Origin: Croceibacterium selenioxidans
GTDB taxonomy: Bacteria > Pseudomonadota > Alphaproteobacteria > Sphingomonadales > Sphingomonadaceae
Assembly: GCF_018599195.1 (NCBI RefSeq)
Contig: NZ_JAHFVK010000002.1
Coordinates: forward strand, 248,001-312,000
Length of the DNA stretch: 64,000 nt
Reading direction: 5' to 3'
Shown here: positions 8,975-17,222 of the stretch, in pieces
Numbering within the stretch: the stretch's first letter is position 1
Layout of the letters: every line of letters starts with the position of its first letter
Made by a program: the position numbers and the translations under genes
Notes under the pieces: model-generated
Told to the model about the DNA's origin: nothing
The model's input: only the letters and a program-made list of their open reading frames with translations
Databases searched by the model: none

Positions 8975-9552
8975 AGCTGAAAGCTCGGCCTGAACTACCC
9001 GACGACCTATCGAGTGTCCGCTTTCCGCCCATGGCAGCCCTAAGCGGATAGTTCAGAAGCTAGTGGCTGACTGACGGCTCTCATTGGAGCCGCGCCCGCA
9101 AGCGGACCGCCCCCTGTCGGCCAGATCAGGACTTCTAACAGGTGACAAAACCTCGCGATCACGGCCGCGGCACCGAAATTTCCCAGTGAATTGAGTGCCC
9201 AGTTCTGTCGTCCGAGGGGCACCACCTCTTGCCCTAGGCAATCTGGAAACATCCTGCGGAAAGCGCTTTCGGCTGGGTGTGGGGCATTGGGTAGGGAATC
9301 GGCATACGCTGAACGATACCTACCGATCATCGTGAAACGCGCTCGAGGGGTCGGCCAGCGACCGAGAGCCCTGTCACGCGAACCCATGATGGGTCACGGA
9401 CAAGCTGAACCGGCCAGCCCTGTTTGGAGACGAATAGGTCGTCCTCCTGCGGGAATAGCACAGACTGCGGCGAACCCTTGGCGATGGTTGCCCCGGAACA
9501 TCGCCTGTCGACGCAACTTCCGCGGACGTCAGAGGTACCTCGTCGACGACTC
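8975..9552. other. Apparently non-coding stretch
   Basis: This 578-base stretch lies between the TPR regulator and a decayed hydrolase gene. Reading frames exist on both strands, but none shows family resemblance, a start with a good ribosome site or typical local codon use. It is probably decayed DNA related to the neighbouring pseudogenes. I see no transposase or repeat in it. Confidence 0.4.
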
Positions 9553-9935
9553 CTACTCCGTTAATCCGTAGATCTTGGGCACCCAGGCATAGATCAACCG
9601 ATTGCACGCCATGTCGCGTGTAGCGAGGCAGATGAAGACGCTATCAAGGCCCGGATAGACATGAAGTGCCGCGTCCATCCCATATGACGTTCCGCCGTCG
9701 CCCCAGCTTGGATAGGGAGCCGAGTTCACGACAATGCCCATGCAGTACCAAGGTGTCTCGCCGGCGCTGGTGGCCCAACTGGAAGGAAGCCCGGGACAGC
9801 AGCTTTCCCGACTGCGGCGCGGCAAAGAACTTGCGCATGTCGTTCGCGCGCGCGACCCCACCGCCATCCGGCATTCCGCACCAGGGCAGGATTGCGACGT
9901 TGGGTGCAAGAGCACTCTCTTCACCAAGAAAGGTG
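9553..9935 (-). pseudogene. C-terminal remnant of a beta-lactamase-like serine hydrolase
   Basis: Two minus-strand frames together resemble the end of a class C beta-lactamase/esterase-type protein. One frame carries GGGVARANDMRKFFAAPQSG, the usual helix before the C-terminal part. The other carries ETPWYCMGIVVN, then PSWGDGGTSYGMDAALHVYP and FICLATRDM, matching the HGG-region and last strands of the family. Joining them requires a frameshift near 9790. The SxxK and YxN regions and the signal peptide are missing, because the reading ends at about 9936 against a different gene fragment. It is therefore both truncated and frameshifted. Confidence 0.65.
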
Positions 9936-9936
9936 G

Positions 9937-10053
9937 TTAGGCCGCGATGGCCATATCGAACTCAGCCCGCATGGCGAAGGCCCACTCGCGGCGACTTTCG
10001 CTCAAGCAGCGAATGGCTAATGACATCACGGCCCGCGAAACGGGCGCCGTCAT
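9937..10053 (-). pseudogene. Truncated start of a PadR-linked membrane protein
   Basis: A 38-residue reading frame begins at an ATG that overlaps the PadR stop codon by ATGA. Its residues (CLSESRREWAFAMRAEF) look like the N-terminal soluble segment of the membrane proteins that usually follow PadR genes. The expected transmembrane helices are absent: the frame ends abruptly and gives way to a beta-lactamase remnant. This looks like a deletion junction. It could still be translated as a short peptide. Confidence 0.5.
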
Positions 10054-10352
10054 GCGAAGGAAGCTTTGGACGGAATGGCGGTAGACGGTTTGGCGGTCGC
10101 CTGCGGGAGCGCGATACCATCCGCCGTGAGCCTGTAGGCGTGGCGTGCGGGTCGCCCGACCTGTGTCGGCTCGCGCCATTCGGCTTCGATAAGCCCTTTT
10201 TCGGTCATGCGAATGGGCAGCGGATAGAGCGTGCCCAATGACAGACCTGTTTCCTTCATCAGGTCGTAACCGTGACGCCATTGCTGCGATCTCGCCGCCA
10301 GCGCGTCCAAGAGCACCAACATCTGTTTCGACGGGCGTCGGTTGCGAGACAT
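10050..10352 (-). CDS. PadR-family transcriptional regulator
   Basis: 100 residues forming a compact winged helix. The pattern HGYDLMKETGLSLGTLYPLPIRM followed by a GLIEAEW strand and GRPARHAYRLTADG is the PadR signature. PadR proteins repress small adjacent operons, often membrane proteins or transporters. Here the downstream partner starts by ATGA overlap but is truncated, so the regulator has probably lost its target. The stop codon of the MmyB-type regulator upstream is 13 bases before the ATG, so they may be co-transcribed. Confidence 0.82.
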   Translation of the reverse strand: MSRNRRPSKQMLVLLDALAARSQQWRHGYDLMKETGLSLGTLYPLPIRMTEKGLIEAEWREPTQVGRPARHAYRLTADGIALPQATAKPSTAIPSKASFA

Positions 10353-10365
10353 GGGCTTTCACATC

Positions 10366-11157
10366 TTAAGTAGAGTTAGGAATCAAGGAGGAGGGCATCA
10401 GGACGACCAACTTGAAGTCCGGCCGTTCCGCTGGGCTGAAGGTATGCTGAGCATAGCTGAGCGGCCCATCTTTCGGTTGCACGAAGGTGCGTAACCCTCC
10501 TTCGCGAGCCATCACGGATTGTGCTTGCCATTCATGCGCGAACAGATCGGATTCCTCGCATAGTTGTTGGACGAGCTGATCCAGCGCAGCATCGTTCAGC
10601 ATCCGCGCGCAATCCGCGCGGAACTCTGCCAATACCCGGCGCGCCCGTTGCTCCCAGTCCGGCAACAAGCTCCGGGCCGAAGGGATCGTGAAGGTATAAC
10701 GCAGCAGGTTGCGATCGCAGCCCTCACCAAGCCAACCGGCAAAGAGCTTCTCGGCCGCATGGTTCCAGCAGCAGGCGTTCCAAAGGCGGTCCAGCCCATA
10801 AGCGGGTAAGGGCAACGCCTCGACGAGCGCGGAGACAGATTCCGGCGCTTCAAAAGTCGGGGGCGACGGCGGAGCTGCCGGATCGCGGCGTCCCGCCAGT
10901 TCGAAGAGGTAGGCGCGTTCCGCGGGAGTTAGGGCAAGCGCCGTGGCGAGACGAGCGAGAGTTTCGGATGATACGCGGATCGCTCGTCCCTGCTCGATCC
11001 AGGCGCACCACGTGACGCCGATGCCGGCTCTCGCCGCCAGTTCTTCACGACGCAGGCCAGGGGTTCGGCGCCGGCGAACTAGCACGTCAGGAACCATGCG
11101 CTCGCGGTGCGAGCGGACAAACTTCCCGAGCAATTTGCGCTGTTCGTCTGGTTTCAT
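10366..11157 (-). CDS. XRE/MmyB-type transcriptional regulator
   Basis: 263 residues. An N-terminal XRE helix-turn-helix (RTPGLRREELAARAGIG, with SSETLARLATAL as the next helix) is followed by the MmyB-like ligand-binding domain (LPLPAYGLDRLWNACCWN, about residues 115-255). These regulators are one-component and often control a divergent gene. Here the divergent neighbour, 79 bases away, is a methyltransferase gene, so that is the likely target. The domain binds small lipophilic ligands in characterised relatives; the ligand here is unknown. Confidence 0.87.
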   Translation of the reverse strand: MKPDEQRKLLGKFVRSHRERMVPDVLVRRRRTPGLRREELAARAGIGVTWCAWIEQGRAIRVSSETLARLATALALTPAERAYLFELAGRRDPAAPPSPPTFEAPESVSALVEALPLPAYGLDRLWNACCWNHAAEKLFAGWLGEGCDRNLLRYTFTIPSARSLLPDWEQRARRVLAEFRADCARMLNDAALDQLVQQLCEESDLFAHEWQAQSVMAREGGLRTFVQPKDGPLSYAQHTFSPAERPDFKLVVLMPSSLIPNST

Positions 11158-11236
11158 GGTTCATCTTATAACAGGATAAGTTTGTCCATTGTAACAGGTT
11201 TGAGGCTGAGGTTCAGGAGTGCCAGGAGAAAAAGCC

Positions 11237-12016
11237 ATGACCCGTTCCCATGATGCCGTCACCGAAGATCAATTTGGCCCGCAAGCGGCGGCCTATGTCG
11301 CAAGCCCTGTCCATGCCGGAGGCGAGGATCTCGACGCCCTGGAGTCTGCTGCCGAGCGCGAGCAACCCGTGCAGGCCGCCGACCTTGGATCAGGGGGTGG
11401 CCATGTCGCCTATCGCCTGGCGCGCCACGCTGGTTCCGTCACCGCGATCGATCTTTCGGCAGCGATGATGGATGCCGTTCGAGACACGGCGCGGCAGCGC
11501 GGGCTCTCGAACATCGAAACCTGTGTCGCGGCGGCGGAGAACTTGCCGTTCGGAGACGCCGCATTCGATCTGCTGGGCTGCCGCTTTTCCGCACACCACT
11601 GGCGCGATTTCGACGCGGGACTGCGGGAAGCGCGGCGAGTCCTGAAACCTGGCGCAACCGCGATATTCATCGACGTCGTATCTCCCGGTCACCCGGTGTT
11701 CGACACTCATTTGCAGGCCGTCGAGCTGCTCCGCGACCCTTCCCATGTTCGCAATTATGCGGAAGCCGAATGGACCGCGGCGCTCGCCCGCGCGGGATTT
11801 CGGGTGCGCAACACGCAGAAGAGGCGGTTGCGGATGGACTATCAGTCTTGGGTCGACCGTATGCGCACGCCCGAGCAGCACCGGATCGCCATCCGCTCGC
11901 TGCAACAAGGGGCTTCGACCGATACGGCGACCTATTTCTCGATCGAGCCGGATGGCTCGTTCTCGCTCGACACGTTGCAGCTGGAGGCGACCGCGTGTCG
12001 CGCGCGCTCAATATGA
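11237..12016 (+). CDS. Class I SAM-dependent methyltransferase
   Basis: 259 residues. Motif I (ADLGSGGGHVAYRLA) starts near residue 53. It is followed by an acidic motif II region (VTAIDLSAAMMDAV), a motif III-like VAAAENLPFGDAAFDLLGCR and a post-motif loop RVLKPGATAIFIDV. This places it with the UbiE/Methyltransf_11 group, which methylates small molecules. I start it at ATG 11237, where AGGAGA lies six bases upstream, rather than at an in-frame GTG 18 bases earlier. It is divergent from the MmyB-type regulator. The acceptor substrate is unknown. Confidence 0.88.
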   Translation: MTRSHDAVTEDQFGPQAAAYVASPVHAGGEDLDALESAAEREQPVQAADLGSGGGHVAYRLARHAGSVTAIDLSAAMMDAVRDTARQRGLSNIETCVAAAENLPFGDAAFDLLGCRFSAHHWRDFDAGLREARRVLKPGATAIFIDVVSPGHPVFDTHLQAVELLRDPSHVRNYAEAEWTAALARAGFRVRNTQKRRLRMDYQSWVDRMRTPEQHRIAIRSLQQGASTDTATYFSIEPDGSFSLDTLQLEATACRARSI

Positions 12017-12106
12017 CCAGGGGCGCCACTGTGCGCTAAAGCCGGGCGTTCAGGCCAAAGCCATGTTATCCGCCTACCGCAAATTTGCCTGCCATTGGGG
12101 ACCAGG

Positions 12107-12730
12107 ATGACCATTGCCCAAGCCTTGCTGGCCTTTCTAGCCGCAGCTTCAGTTCTGACTGTAACGCCGGGCCTGGACACGGCCATGGTGCTGCGATCGA
12201 CCGCGGCCGGTGGAGCGCGCCAAGCGGCGTTCGCAGCGGCCGGCATCAGTCTTGGATGTCTCGTTTGGGGTGCTGCGGCGTCAATCGGTTTGGGGGCGCT
12301 CCTTGCTGCGTCTACTTTCGCTTTCACAATGCTGAAGTGGGCCGGTGCCGCCTATCTGCTGTATTTGGGGCTGCGGCTCATCTGGCGCCCGCGCGACAGC
12401 TTTGAGGCGATAGATGACGGGGGCTCGAAAGTTTCCGGATGGCAATCACTGCGGCAGGGTTTTCTCACGAACATGCTCAATCCCAAGGTCGGCTTGTTCT
12501 ACATCACCTTCCTGCCGCAATTCATTCCAGCTGGGGTTGGCGTCGTGCCGTTCTCGCTCTTGCTTACCGCCATACAGGTCGTCCTGGCGCTGGCCTGGTT
12601 CGCGGTTCTCGTTGCCCTCACGACACCAATCGGACGGCTCTTGCGCCGCCCTCGCGCGGTAAAGGCCTTGGACCGATTTACCGGTGGCGTGTTCGTTGCC
12701 TTCGGAGCGAAACTCGCGCTGGCCAGGTAG
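12107..12730 (+). CDS. LysE/RhtB-family amino-acid exporter
   Basis: 207 residues with about six hydrophobic helices. The N-terminal TPGLDTAMVL is the LysE/RhtB signature, and the second-half motif GFLTNMLNPKVGLFYITFLPQF is equally typical. These proteins export amino acids or related small molecules across the inner membrane. The ATG at 12107 has GGGGA upstream; an in-frame TTG 12 bases earlier is less likely. It lies 90 bases after the methyltransferase gene on the same strand. The exported compound is not predictable. Confidence 0.9.
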   Translation: MTIAQALLAFLAAASVLTVTPGLDTAMVLRSTAAGGARQAAFAAAGISLGCLVWGAAASIGLGALLAASTFAFTMLKWAGAAYLLYLGLRLIWRPRDSFEAIDDGGSKVSGWQSLRQGFLTNMLNPKVGLFYITFLPQFIPAGVGVVPFSLLLTAIQVVLALAWFAVLVALTTPIGRLLRRPRAVKALDRFTGGVFVAFGAKLALAR

Positions 12731-12752
12731 GAGCGGGCTCCGCTCCCGGCGG

Positions 12753-13631
12753 TCATCCTGCTGCCTGTAGGTGCTGGATGAATTGCCGTGCGGTGCGCCC
12801 TGAACGGGACCCGCGCTCCTTGCTCCATTGCAACGCGCGCCGCTCCAACTCGGTCGGATCGACCTTGATGCCGATGGCGGCCGCATGGCTGTGAACGATC
12901 GTCAGGTATCCTTCCTGATCGACATTGTGGAAGCCGAGCGACAGTCCGAAGCGGTCCGAGAGCGAGACCTTCTCCTCCGTGGCCTCGCTGGCGTGGATGG
13001 CGTTGGCACGCTCGTTCTCTATCATCTCACGGGCAAGCAAATGACGCCGGTTCGATGTCGCGTAGACGATGACGTTGGCCGGCCTTCCCGCGATCCCGCC
13101 ATCCAGCACGGCCTTGAGCGATTTATAATCTGCTTCACCGGCATCGAAGGACAAATCGTCGCAGAAGATGATGAAGCGCCTATGGGGCTCCAAAGCGAGT
13201 AGCGCGAGCAGCCGAGCCAGGGTGCCGACATCATCGCGCTGCACCTCCACCAGTGCCAGGCACCGCCCGCCGCTTTGCGCTTCGCGGCGAACCTCGGCGT
13301 GAACCGCCTTGACCAGCGAACTTTTGCCCGTGCCTCGTGCCCCCCACAACAGCGCGTTATTCGCGGGTTTGCCCTCGGCAAAGGCCCGGGTGTTGGCGAG
13401 CAAGGTGGTTCGCTGTGCATCGATGGTCCGCAACAGGGACAGGTCGACTCGCTCAATCCGTTTCACCGCGTCCAGCGTGTTGGCGTCCGGCCGCCAGACG
13501 TAACCGGGGGCATCCACCTCGAGGCCCGAGCTCGGCAGAGGGGGCGCTATCCGTTCCAGGGCCTCGACCAGGCGGACGAAGAGCGAGAGTTCGGCTGGGT
13601 TGGTCATGAGAGTCTCGACGGCATCTCTCAT
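12753..13631 (-). CDS. DUF815 AAA-type ATPase
   Basis: 292 residues from an ATG that overlaps the EamA transporter stop codon (ATGA); the in-frame extension beyond it only shadows that gene. The Walker A motif is GARGTGKSSLVKA and Walker B is RRFIIFCDDLSF. The sequence YKSLKAVLDGGIAGRPANVIVYATSNRRHLL is diagnostic for the DUF815/YeaC-like family, which looks like an AAA+ regulator of unknown role. The C-terminus holds an SGRTARQFIQHL helix. Coupling with a DMT transporter looks incidental. Confidence 0.88.
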   Translation of the reverse strand: MRDAVETLMTNPAELSLFVRLVEALERIAPPLPSSGLEVDAPGYVWRPDANTLDAVKRIERVDLSLLRTIDAQRTTLLANTRAFAEGKPANNALLWGARGTGKSSLVKAVHAEVRREAQSGGRCLALVEVQRDDVGTLARLLALLALEPHRRFIIFCDDLSFDAGEADYKSLKAVLDGGIAGRPANVIVYATSNRRHLLAREMIENERANAIHASEATEEKVSLSDRFGLSLGFHNVDQEGYLTIVHSHAAAIGIKVDPTELERRALQWSKERGSRSGRTARQFIQHLQAAG

Positions 13632-14539
13632 TGCGCGGCCGCCAAATCTGAGACGCGGGAGAGGGGCTGGCGGAAGCGCTGGGCGCAGGCGACACCTGCG
13701 AGCACGATGACTCCTCCGATGACGTGGAATTGGTGCACCGGCTCTCCCAACACAACGATCGCGATGGCCGCGGTGAACACGGGCAGCAGGTTCATGAAAA
13801 TCGCGCACCGGCCGGGGCCGAGCTGCTCGACACCTCGGATCCAGAAGAAGGGCAGCAGGACCGAGGCGAGGCCACCAGCATAGGCGATCAGCGGTAACGT
13901 GCGCGCGTCGAGCTGGCGCAGTTCGGGCGGCGTCGCGAGAAAGGCCGGGAACATGATGGCGAGCGCGCAAAGCGCCTGGCCATAAGTCGATTGCCATCCG
14001 GGCAGCTTCGGCCGCCAGCGCTTCAGCAGCACTCCGTAGAGCGCGTATACCAGGGCCGCGATCAGCATCAGCAGGTCACCAGCGTGAATCCCGCCGTGCG
14101 CGAGGATCAGGGGGTGGCCACCGCTGACGAGGTAGATCAAGCCTCCGAGCGACAGCAGGCCCCCGCCCAACAGTCCGGTGGTGGGCGTATCTCCCAGCAA
14201 GGGTACGCTCAGCAGGACGGTCAGCAACGGAACTAGCGCAGTGAAAACCGCCATGTTGGTCGCGCTGGTGGTTTCCGCCGCGAGGTAGGACAGGCTTTGG
14301 AACAGGCACATAGCGAGGAAGCCAAGGACGGCAAGTTCCGCCAGCTGTCGCCGAAACGCCAAGCGGTTACGCCACGCCGGCAGTCCCACGAAAAGGGTCA
14401 TCAGCGAGGTCGCAAGCACTAGGCGGTAGAAGGTGATCGCTTGCGGGCCAATCATATGGGCCGAGAGGCGGGATACGACGACATTGCCCGCCCACAGCAG
14501 GATGGCGAGCGTCGGATAGAGGTAAGGTACGATGCGCAT
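13628..14539 (-). CDS. EamA/DMT-family transporter
   Basis: 303 residues with about ten hydrophobic helices arranged as two EamA repeats. The first begins with LYPTLAILLWAGNVVVSRL, and the second contains GDLLMLIAALVYALYGVLL. Drug/metabolite transporters of this type export or exchange small metabolites. The gene diverges from an AraC-type regulator 71 bases away, a pairing often seen in proteobacteria, so that regulator probably controls it. Its stop overlaps the start of the DUF815 gene. Confidence 0.9.
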   Translation of the reverse strand: MRIVPYLYPTLAILLWAGNVVVSRLSAHMIGPQAITFYRLVLATSLMTLFVGLPAWRNRLAFRRQLAELAVLGFLAMCLFQSLSYLAAETTSATNMAVFTALVPLLTVLLSVPLLGDTPTTGLLGGGLLSLGGLIYLVSGGHPLILAHGGIHAGDLLMLIAALVYALYGVLLKRWRPKLPGWQSTYGQALCALAIMFPAFLATPPELRQLDARTLPLIAYAGGLASVLLPFFWIRGVEQLGPGRCAIFMNLLPVFTAAIAIVVLGEPVHQFHVIGGVIVLAGVACAQRFRQPLSRVSDLAAAQ

Positions 14540-14583
14540 GAGAGCTCCGGGTTCGATCGGCAGAGCTCTACCGGCTTAGATTC

Positions 14584-14609
14584 GGGTCCGTCTCACGCTA
14601 TACGGACCC
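14584..14609 (+). promoter_or_regulatory. Inverted repeat just before the AraC-type gene
   Basis: GGGTCCGT and ACGGACCC form an 8-bp perfect inverted repeat with a 10-base spacer, ending one base before the ATG at 14611. No Shine-Dalgarno sequence is visible there. It could be an operator shared by the divergent genes or a hairpin in the leader. Two AGAGCTC copies lie nearby at about 14540-14570. Confidence 0.4.
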
Positions 14610-14610
14610 T

Positions 14611-15396
14611 ATGTATCGCAAACACGACATTCCTGACGCGGCGCTTCTCGCGCGGCACGAGACGACGACCCGCCCCGTTTCCGCGCTGGCCGCGGACTAC
14701 CCCAACGGGATGTCGACAGGCGAGCATGTCCACGCGCGGGCTCAACTTCTCTACGCGATTGAAGGGGTCATGATCGTCCGCTCGGAGGCGGGATACTGGG
14801 TAGTGCCGCCATCGCGCGGCGTCTGGTTGATACCGGGCGTCAGTCATGAGGTGCGGATGTGCGGCGACGTAAAGATGCGCACTGTCTTCGTGGCGTCGGA
14901 CGCGGTCCCGGATCTGCCTGCCTCCAGTAGCGTCCTCGCGGTTGGCTCGCTGTTGCGGGAACTTATCCTCGCCGCAACTTCCGTCCCGCTCGACTATACC
15001 ATGGGTTCTCGCGATGATCGGGTCATGCAGCTTCTCCTCGACGAGCTGAAGAGCCTCTCTGTGTTGCCGCTGCACCTGCCCCGGCCCAAAGACTCCCGTC
15101 TCCGCCACATCTGTGACACGCTGGCCGAAAGGCCGGACTTAGACCTCAGCGTCGATCAGTGGGGCGCGCGCCTTAAAGTCGCCGGACGAACCATCCAGCG
15201 GCTGTTTCGGCGCGAGACCGGGCTTACGTTCGGCCAGTGGCGTCAACAGGCGCGGCTGCTGTTCGCGCTCGAGCGTCTGGCGCGGGGCGATCGCATCATC
15301 GATGTGGCGCTGGATAGCGGATATGCCAGCCAAAGCGCGTTCGCGGCGATGTTCCGCCGGCATTTTGGCGTCCCCCCCAGCTGCTTCTACGGCTGA
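14611..15396 (+). CDS. AraC-family transcriptional regulator
   Basis: 261 residues. An N-terminal cupin-like sensor domain (HVHARAQLLYAIEGVMIV, then WVVPPSRGVWLIPGVSHEV) precedes a C-terminal AraC DNA-binding domain with two helix-turn-helices (LSVDQWGARLKVAGRTIQRL and IDVALDSGYASQSAFAAMFR). This domain order and length match the AraC proteins found beside EamA transporters. It probably controls the divergent transporter gene and itself. The start is unusual in having no visible ribosome site and an inverted repeat right upstream. Confidence 0.9.
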   Translation: MYRKHDIPDAALLARHETTTRPVSALAADYPNGMSTGEHVHARAQLLYAIEGVMIVRSEAGYWVVPPSRGVWLIPGVSHEVRMCGDVKMRTVFVASDAVPDLPASSSVLAVGSLLRELILAATSVPLDYTMGSRDDRVMQLLLDELKSLSVLPLHLPRPKDSRLRHICDTLAERPDLDLSVDQWGARLKVAGRTIQRLFRRETGLTFGQWRQQARLLFALERLARGDRIIDVALDSGYASQSAFAAMFRRHFGVPPSCFYG

Positions 15397-15494
15397 ATAG
15401 GCGGCGAAGCAGAGGGCCGAAAAGGGCATAGGCTCTTGCCAGCCGAAGATCCGCATTTGGGGCGAAGGCGACGGACGCGAAGGGGGAACGCGGA

Positions 15495-15821
15495 CTAAGC
15501 GTGAACCTCAGGAAGGGCGGCTTCGTGACCACGCCCCGAAAGACTGGCAAGTCCCCTGATGGTGAGAGCAGTGTAATAGGTGGCGGCGGTGAGCATAAAG
15601 ACTGCCGCAAGGGGGAGCAAAGCAAGGCCGAGTCCCGGCGGCCCTTCGCCGGTGTCGCCCGTCGCGTAGAACAGGCCGGAAATGAGGACATACTCAAAAC
15701 CCACTAGCGCCGGTGCGAACAGCAGATGCATCCACCAGCGGCCGACAGACCACTTCCACCAAAGCAGAGCGCCAACCGGCGGAACAAACAGGCCTATCGC
15801 CCAGACAAATAGTACCACCAT
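15495..15821 (-). CDS. Small membrane protein of unknown function
   Basis: 108 residues with about three to four hydrophobic segments (LFVWAIGLFVPPVGALLWW near the start, then a WWMHLLFAPALVGFEYVL segment and a third near residues 68-90). I do not recognise a family. The Trp-rich WWKWSVGRWWMHLL region is its most distinctive feature. It follows the MFS transporter gene on the same strand after 70 bases and is convergent with the AraC-type gene. Confidence 0.6.
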   Translation of the reverse strand: MVVLFVWAIGLFVPPVGALLWWKWSVGRWWMHLLFAPALVGFEYVLISGLFYATGDTGEGPPGLGLALLPLAAVFMLTAATYYTALTIRGLASLSGRGHEAALPEVHA

Positions 15822-15891
15822 GATGGCGGATCTCTCTCACGGGCATCCCGTGTCCTCAATGGGTGGTTTGCAGACCGCTTTGGAGCGAGCG

Positions 15892-17166
15892 TCAATTTGC
15901 GCTCAGACCGCTCGGAATCTCTTTCTGGACCGCCGCCCGTCCTCGCTGGGTCCCCCTGATCGCGGTCAGTGCAATGCCAGCCAAAGCGCAAGGCACGGCA
16001 AACAGTGTCATCATCAAGGTCTCGGGCACTTCGGCAGCAAGCCCTATTCCGATCACAATCGGGGCGACTACGGTTCCCAACCTGCTCACAGTCTTTGCCC
16101 AGCCGATGCCCACAGCCCGCAACGGCGCCGGATAGAATTCCGCAAGGACGACATTGATCCCCCCGTAAGCGCCGAGGAAGAAGAACCCGCCGGTCCCCAG
16201 CAACGTCATGAGCAGAGTGTCCGAGGCACTCGAGAGCAACTGGCCAGTTACGGCCAGGAGCACCGTCGCAGTCGCAAGCGACGCCATCAGGACCCGAAAG
16301 GTGCCGATGCGATCCATCAGCACTCCGATCCCGAGGGCTGCGATGATTCCCCCCAATGAGAACACCGTCACCGAAAGCGCGGCGAACTCCGGCGTGCGTC
16401 CGACCTCAACCAGAAGGGTCGGCAACCAGGAGCTCAGGCAGTACTGAATGATCAGCATGGCAACGAACAACACCCACAGCATGAGGGTGCCCAGGACCAA
16501 TCCTGGAGCCAGGATGCCTCGTCTCAATCTAGGGCCGCCTGTGCCGGCGTTCTCGGCCCGGGCAGGCGGGCTGTCCAATTCGGCCAGGCCGAACCAGGCT
16601 GCAAGCGTCGCGCCGATGCAGCTTGCCGCGATGACGCCCAACGCGATCCGCCAACCGCCTGGCTCTGAGAATACCGCCGCGACGACCCCGGCGAGAGTGG
16701 CCCCCGCCCCATAGCCGGTGAACAGCATCATGGAGGCAAGGCCACGCCGACCCGCGGGTGCGACATCGACGACGATGGCAAGGCAGATCGGCAGGCAGCC
16801 ACCGAGGAAGAACCCGGTTACCAGGCGAAGAGCGAACAATTGTTGCGCGTCTTGGGCAAACGCGGAAGCTCCCTGGACGAGTCCGAACCCCGCTACAGCG
16901 AGGGTCACCAACGTTCGTTGTTCGATCCGCCCCACCAATTGCGGAAAGGTCACCAGTCCCAGGCATTGGCCGATGAGGTTGGCCGAAAAGATGGGTCCAA
17001 GCTCAGAGACCTCGAGCGATAAGTCCCTCGCTATCGAGGGAGCCATCGGACCCATGATCGTGTGCAGCAGCCCATCCAGAAAGTAGACCAGGGAGCATAC
17101 GCCGATGATGCAAAGCTGGTTCGAAGTGAACCGCTCTCGTGCCTTGCTCGCGGCCGTTCCCATCAT
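15892..17166 (-). CDS. MFS transporter, AAHS-like (aromatic or organic acid symport)
   Basis: 424 residues, about 12 hydrophobic helices. The N-terminal sequence DGLLHTIMGPMAPSIARDL and the central domain break resemble the aromatic-acid:H+ symporter branch of the MFS, as does the late ALRAVGIGWAKTVSRLGTVV. It should import an organic acid through the inner membrane. It lies 56 bases after the BKACE enzyme gene on the same strand, so it likely imports that enzyme's substrate or a precursor. Two adjacent ATGs are possible; AGGGGG upstream fits either. Confidence 0.85.
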   Translation of the reverse strand: MMGTAASKARERFTSNQLCIIGVCSLVYFLDGLLHTIMGPMAPSIARDLSLEVSELGPIFSANLIGQCLGLVTFPQLVGRIEQRTLVTLAVAGFGLVQGASAFAQDAQQLFALRLVTGFFLGGCLPICLAIVVDVAPAGRRGLASMMLFTGYGAGATLAGVVAAVFSEPGGWRIALGVIAASCIGATLAAWFGLAELDSPPARAENAGTGGPRLRRGILAPGLVLGTLMLWVLFVAMLIIQYCLSSWLPTLLVEVGRTPEFAALSVTVFSLGGIIAALGIGVLMDRIGTFRVLMASLATATVLLAVTGQLLSSASDTLLMTLLGTGGFFFLGAYGGINVVLAEFYPAPLRAVGIGWAKTVSRLGTVVAPIVIGIGLAAEVPETLMMTLFAVPCALAGIALTAIRGTQRGRAAVQKEIPSGLSAN

Positions 17167-17222
17167 GCCCCCTGTGTCCTTGCCTTCGCCGGTCCGATAG
17201 CCACTTTGCTGGGCCGGCCGTT

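Noticed and set aside
9040-9387. 115-codon open frame on the minus strand in the gap after the TPR regulator
   Set aside because: No family resemblance and no good ribosome site; neighbouring DNA is decayed.
13632-13997. In-frame extension of the DUF815 ATPase upstream of its ATG
   Set aside because: It only mirrors the EamA transporter gene; the ATGA overlap gives the natural start.
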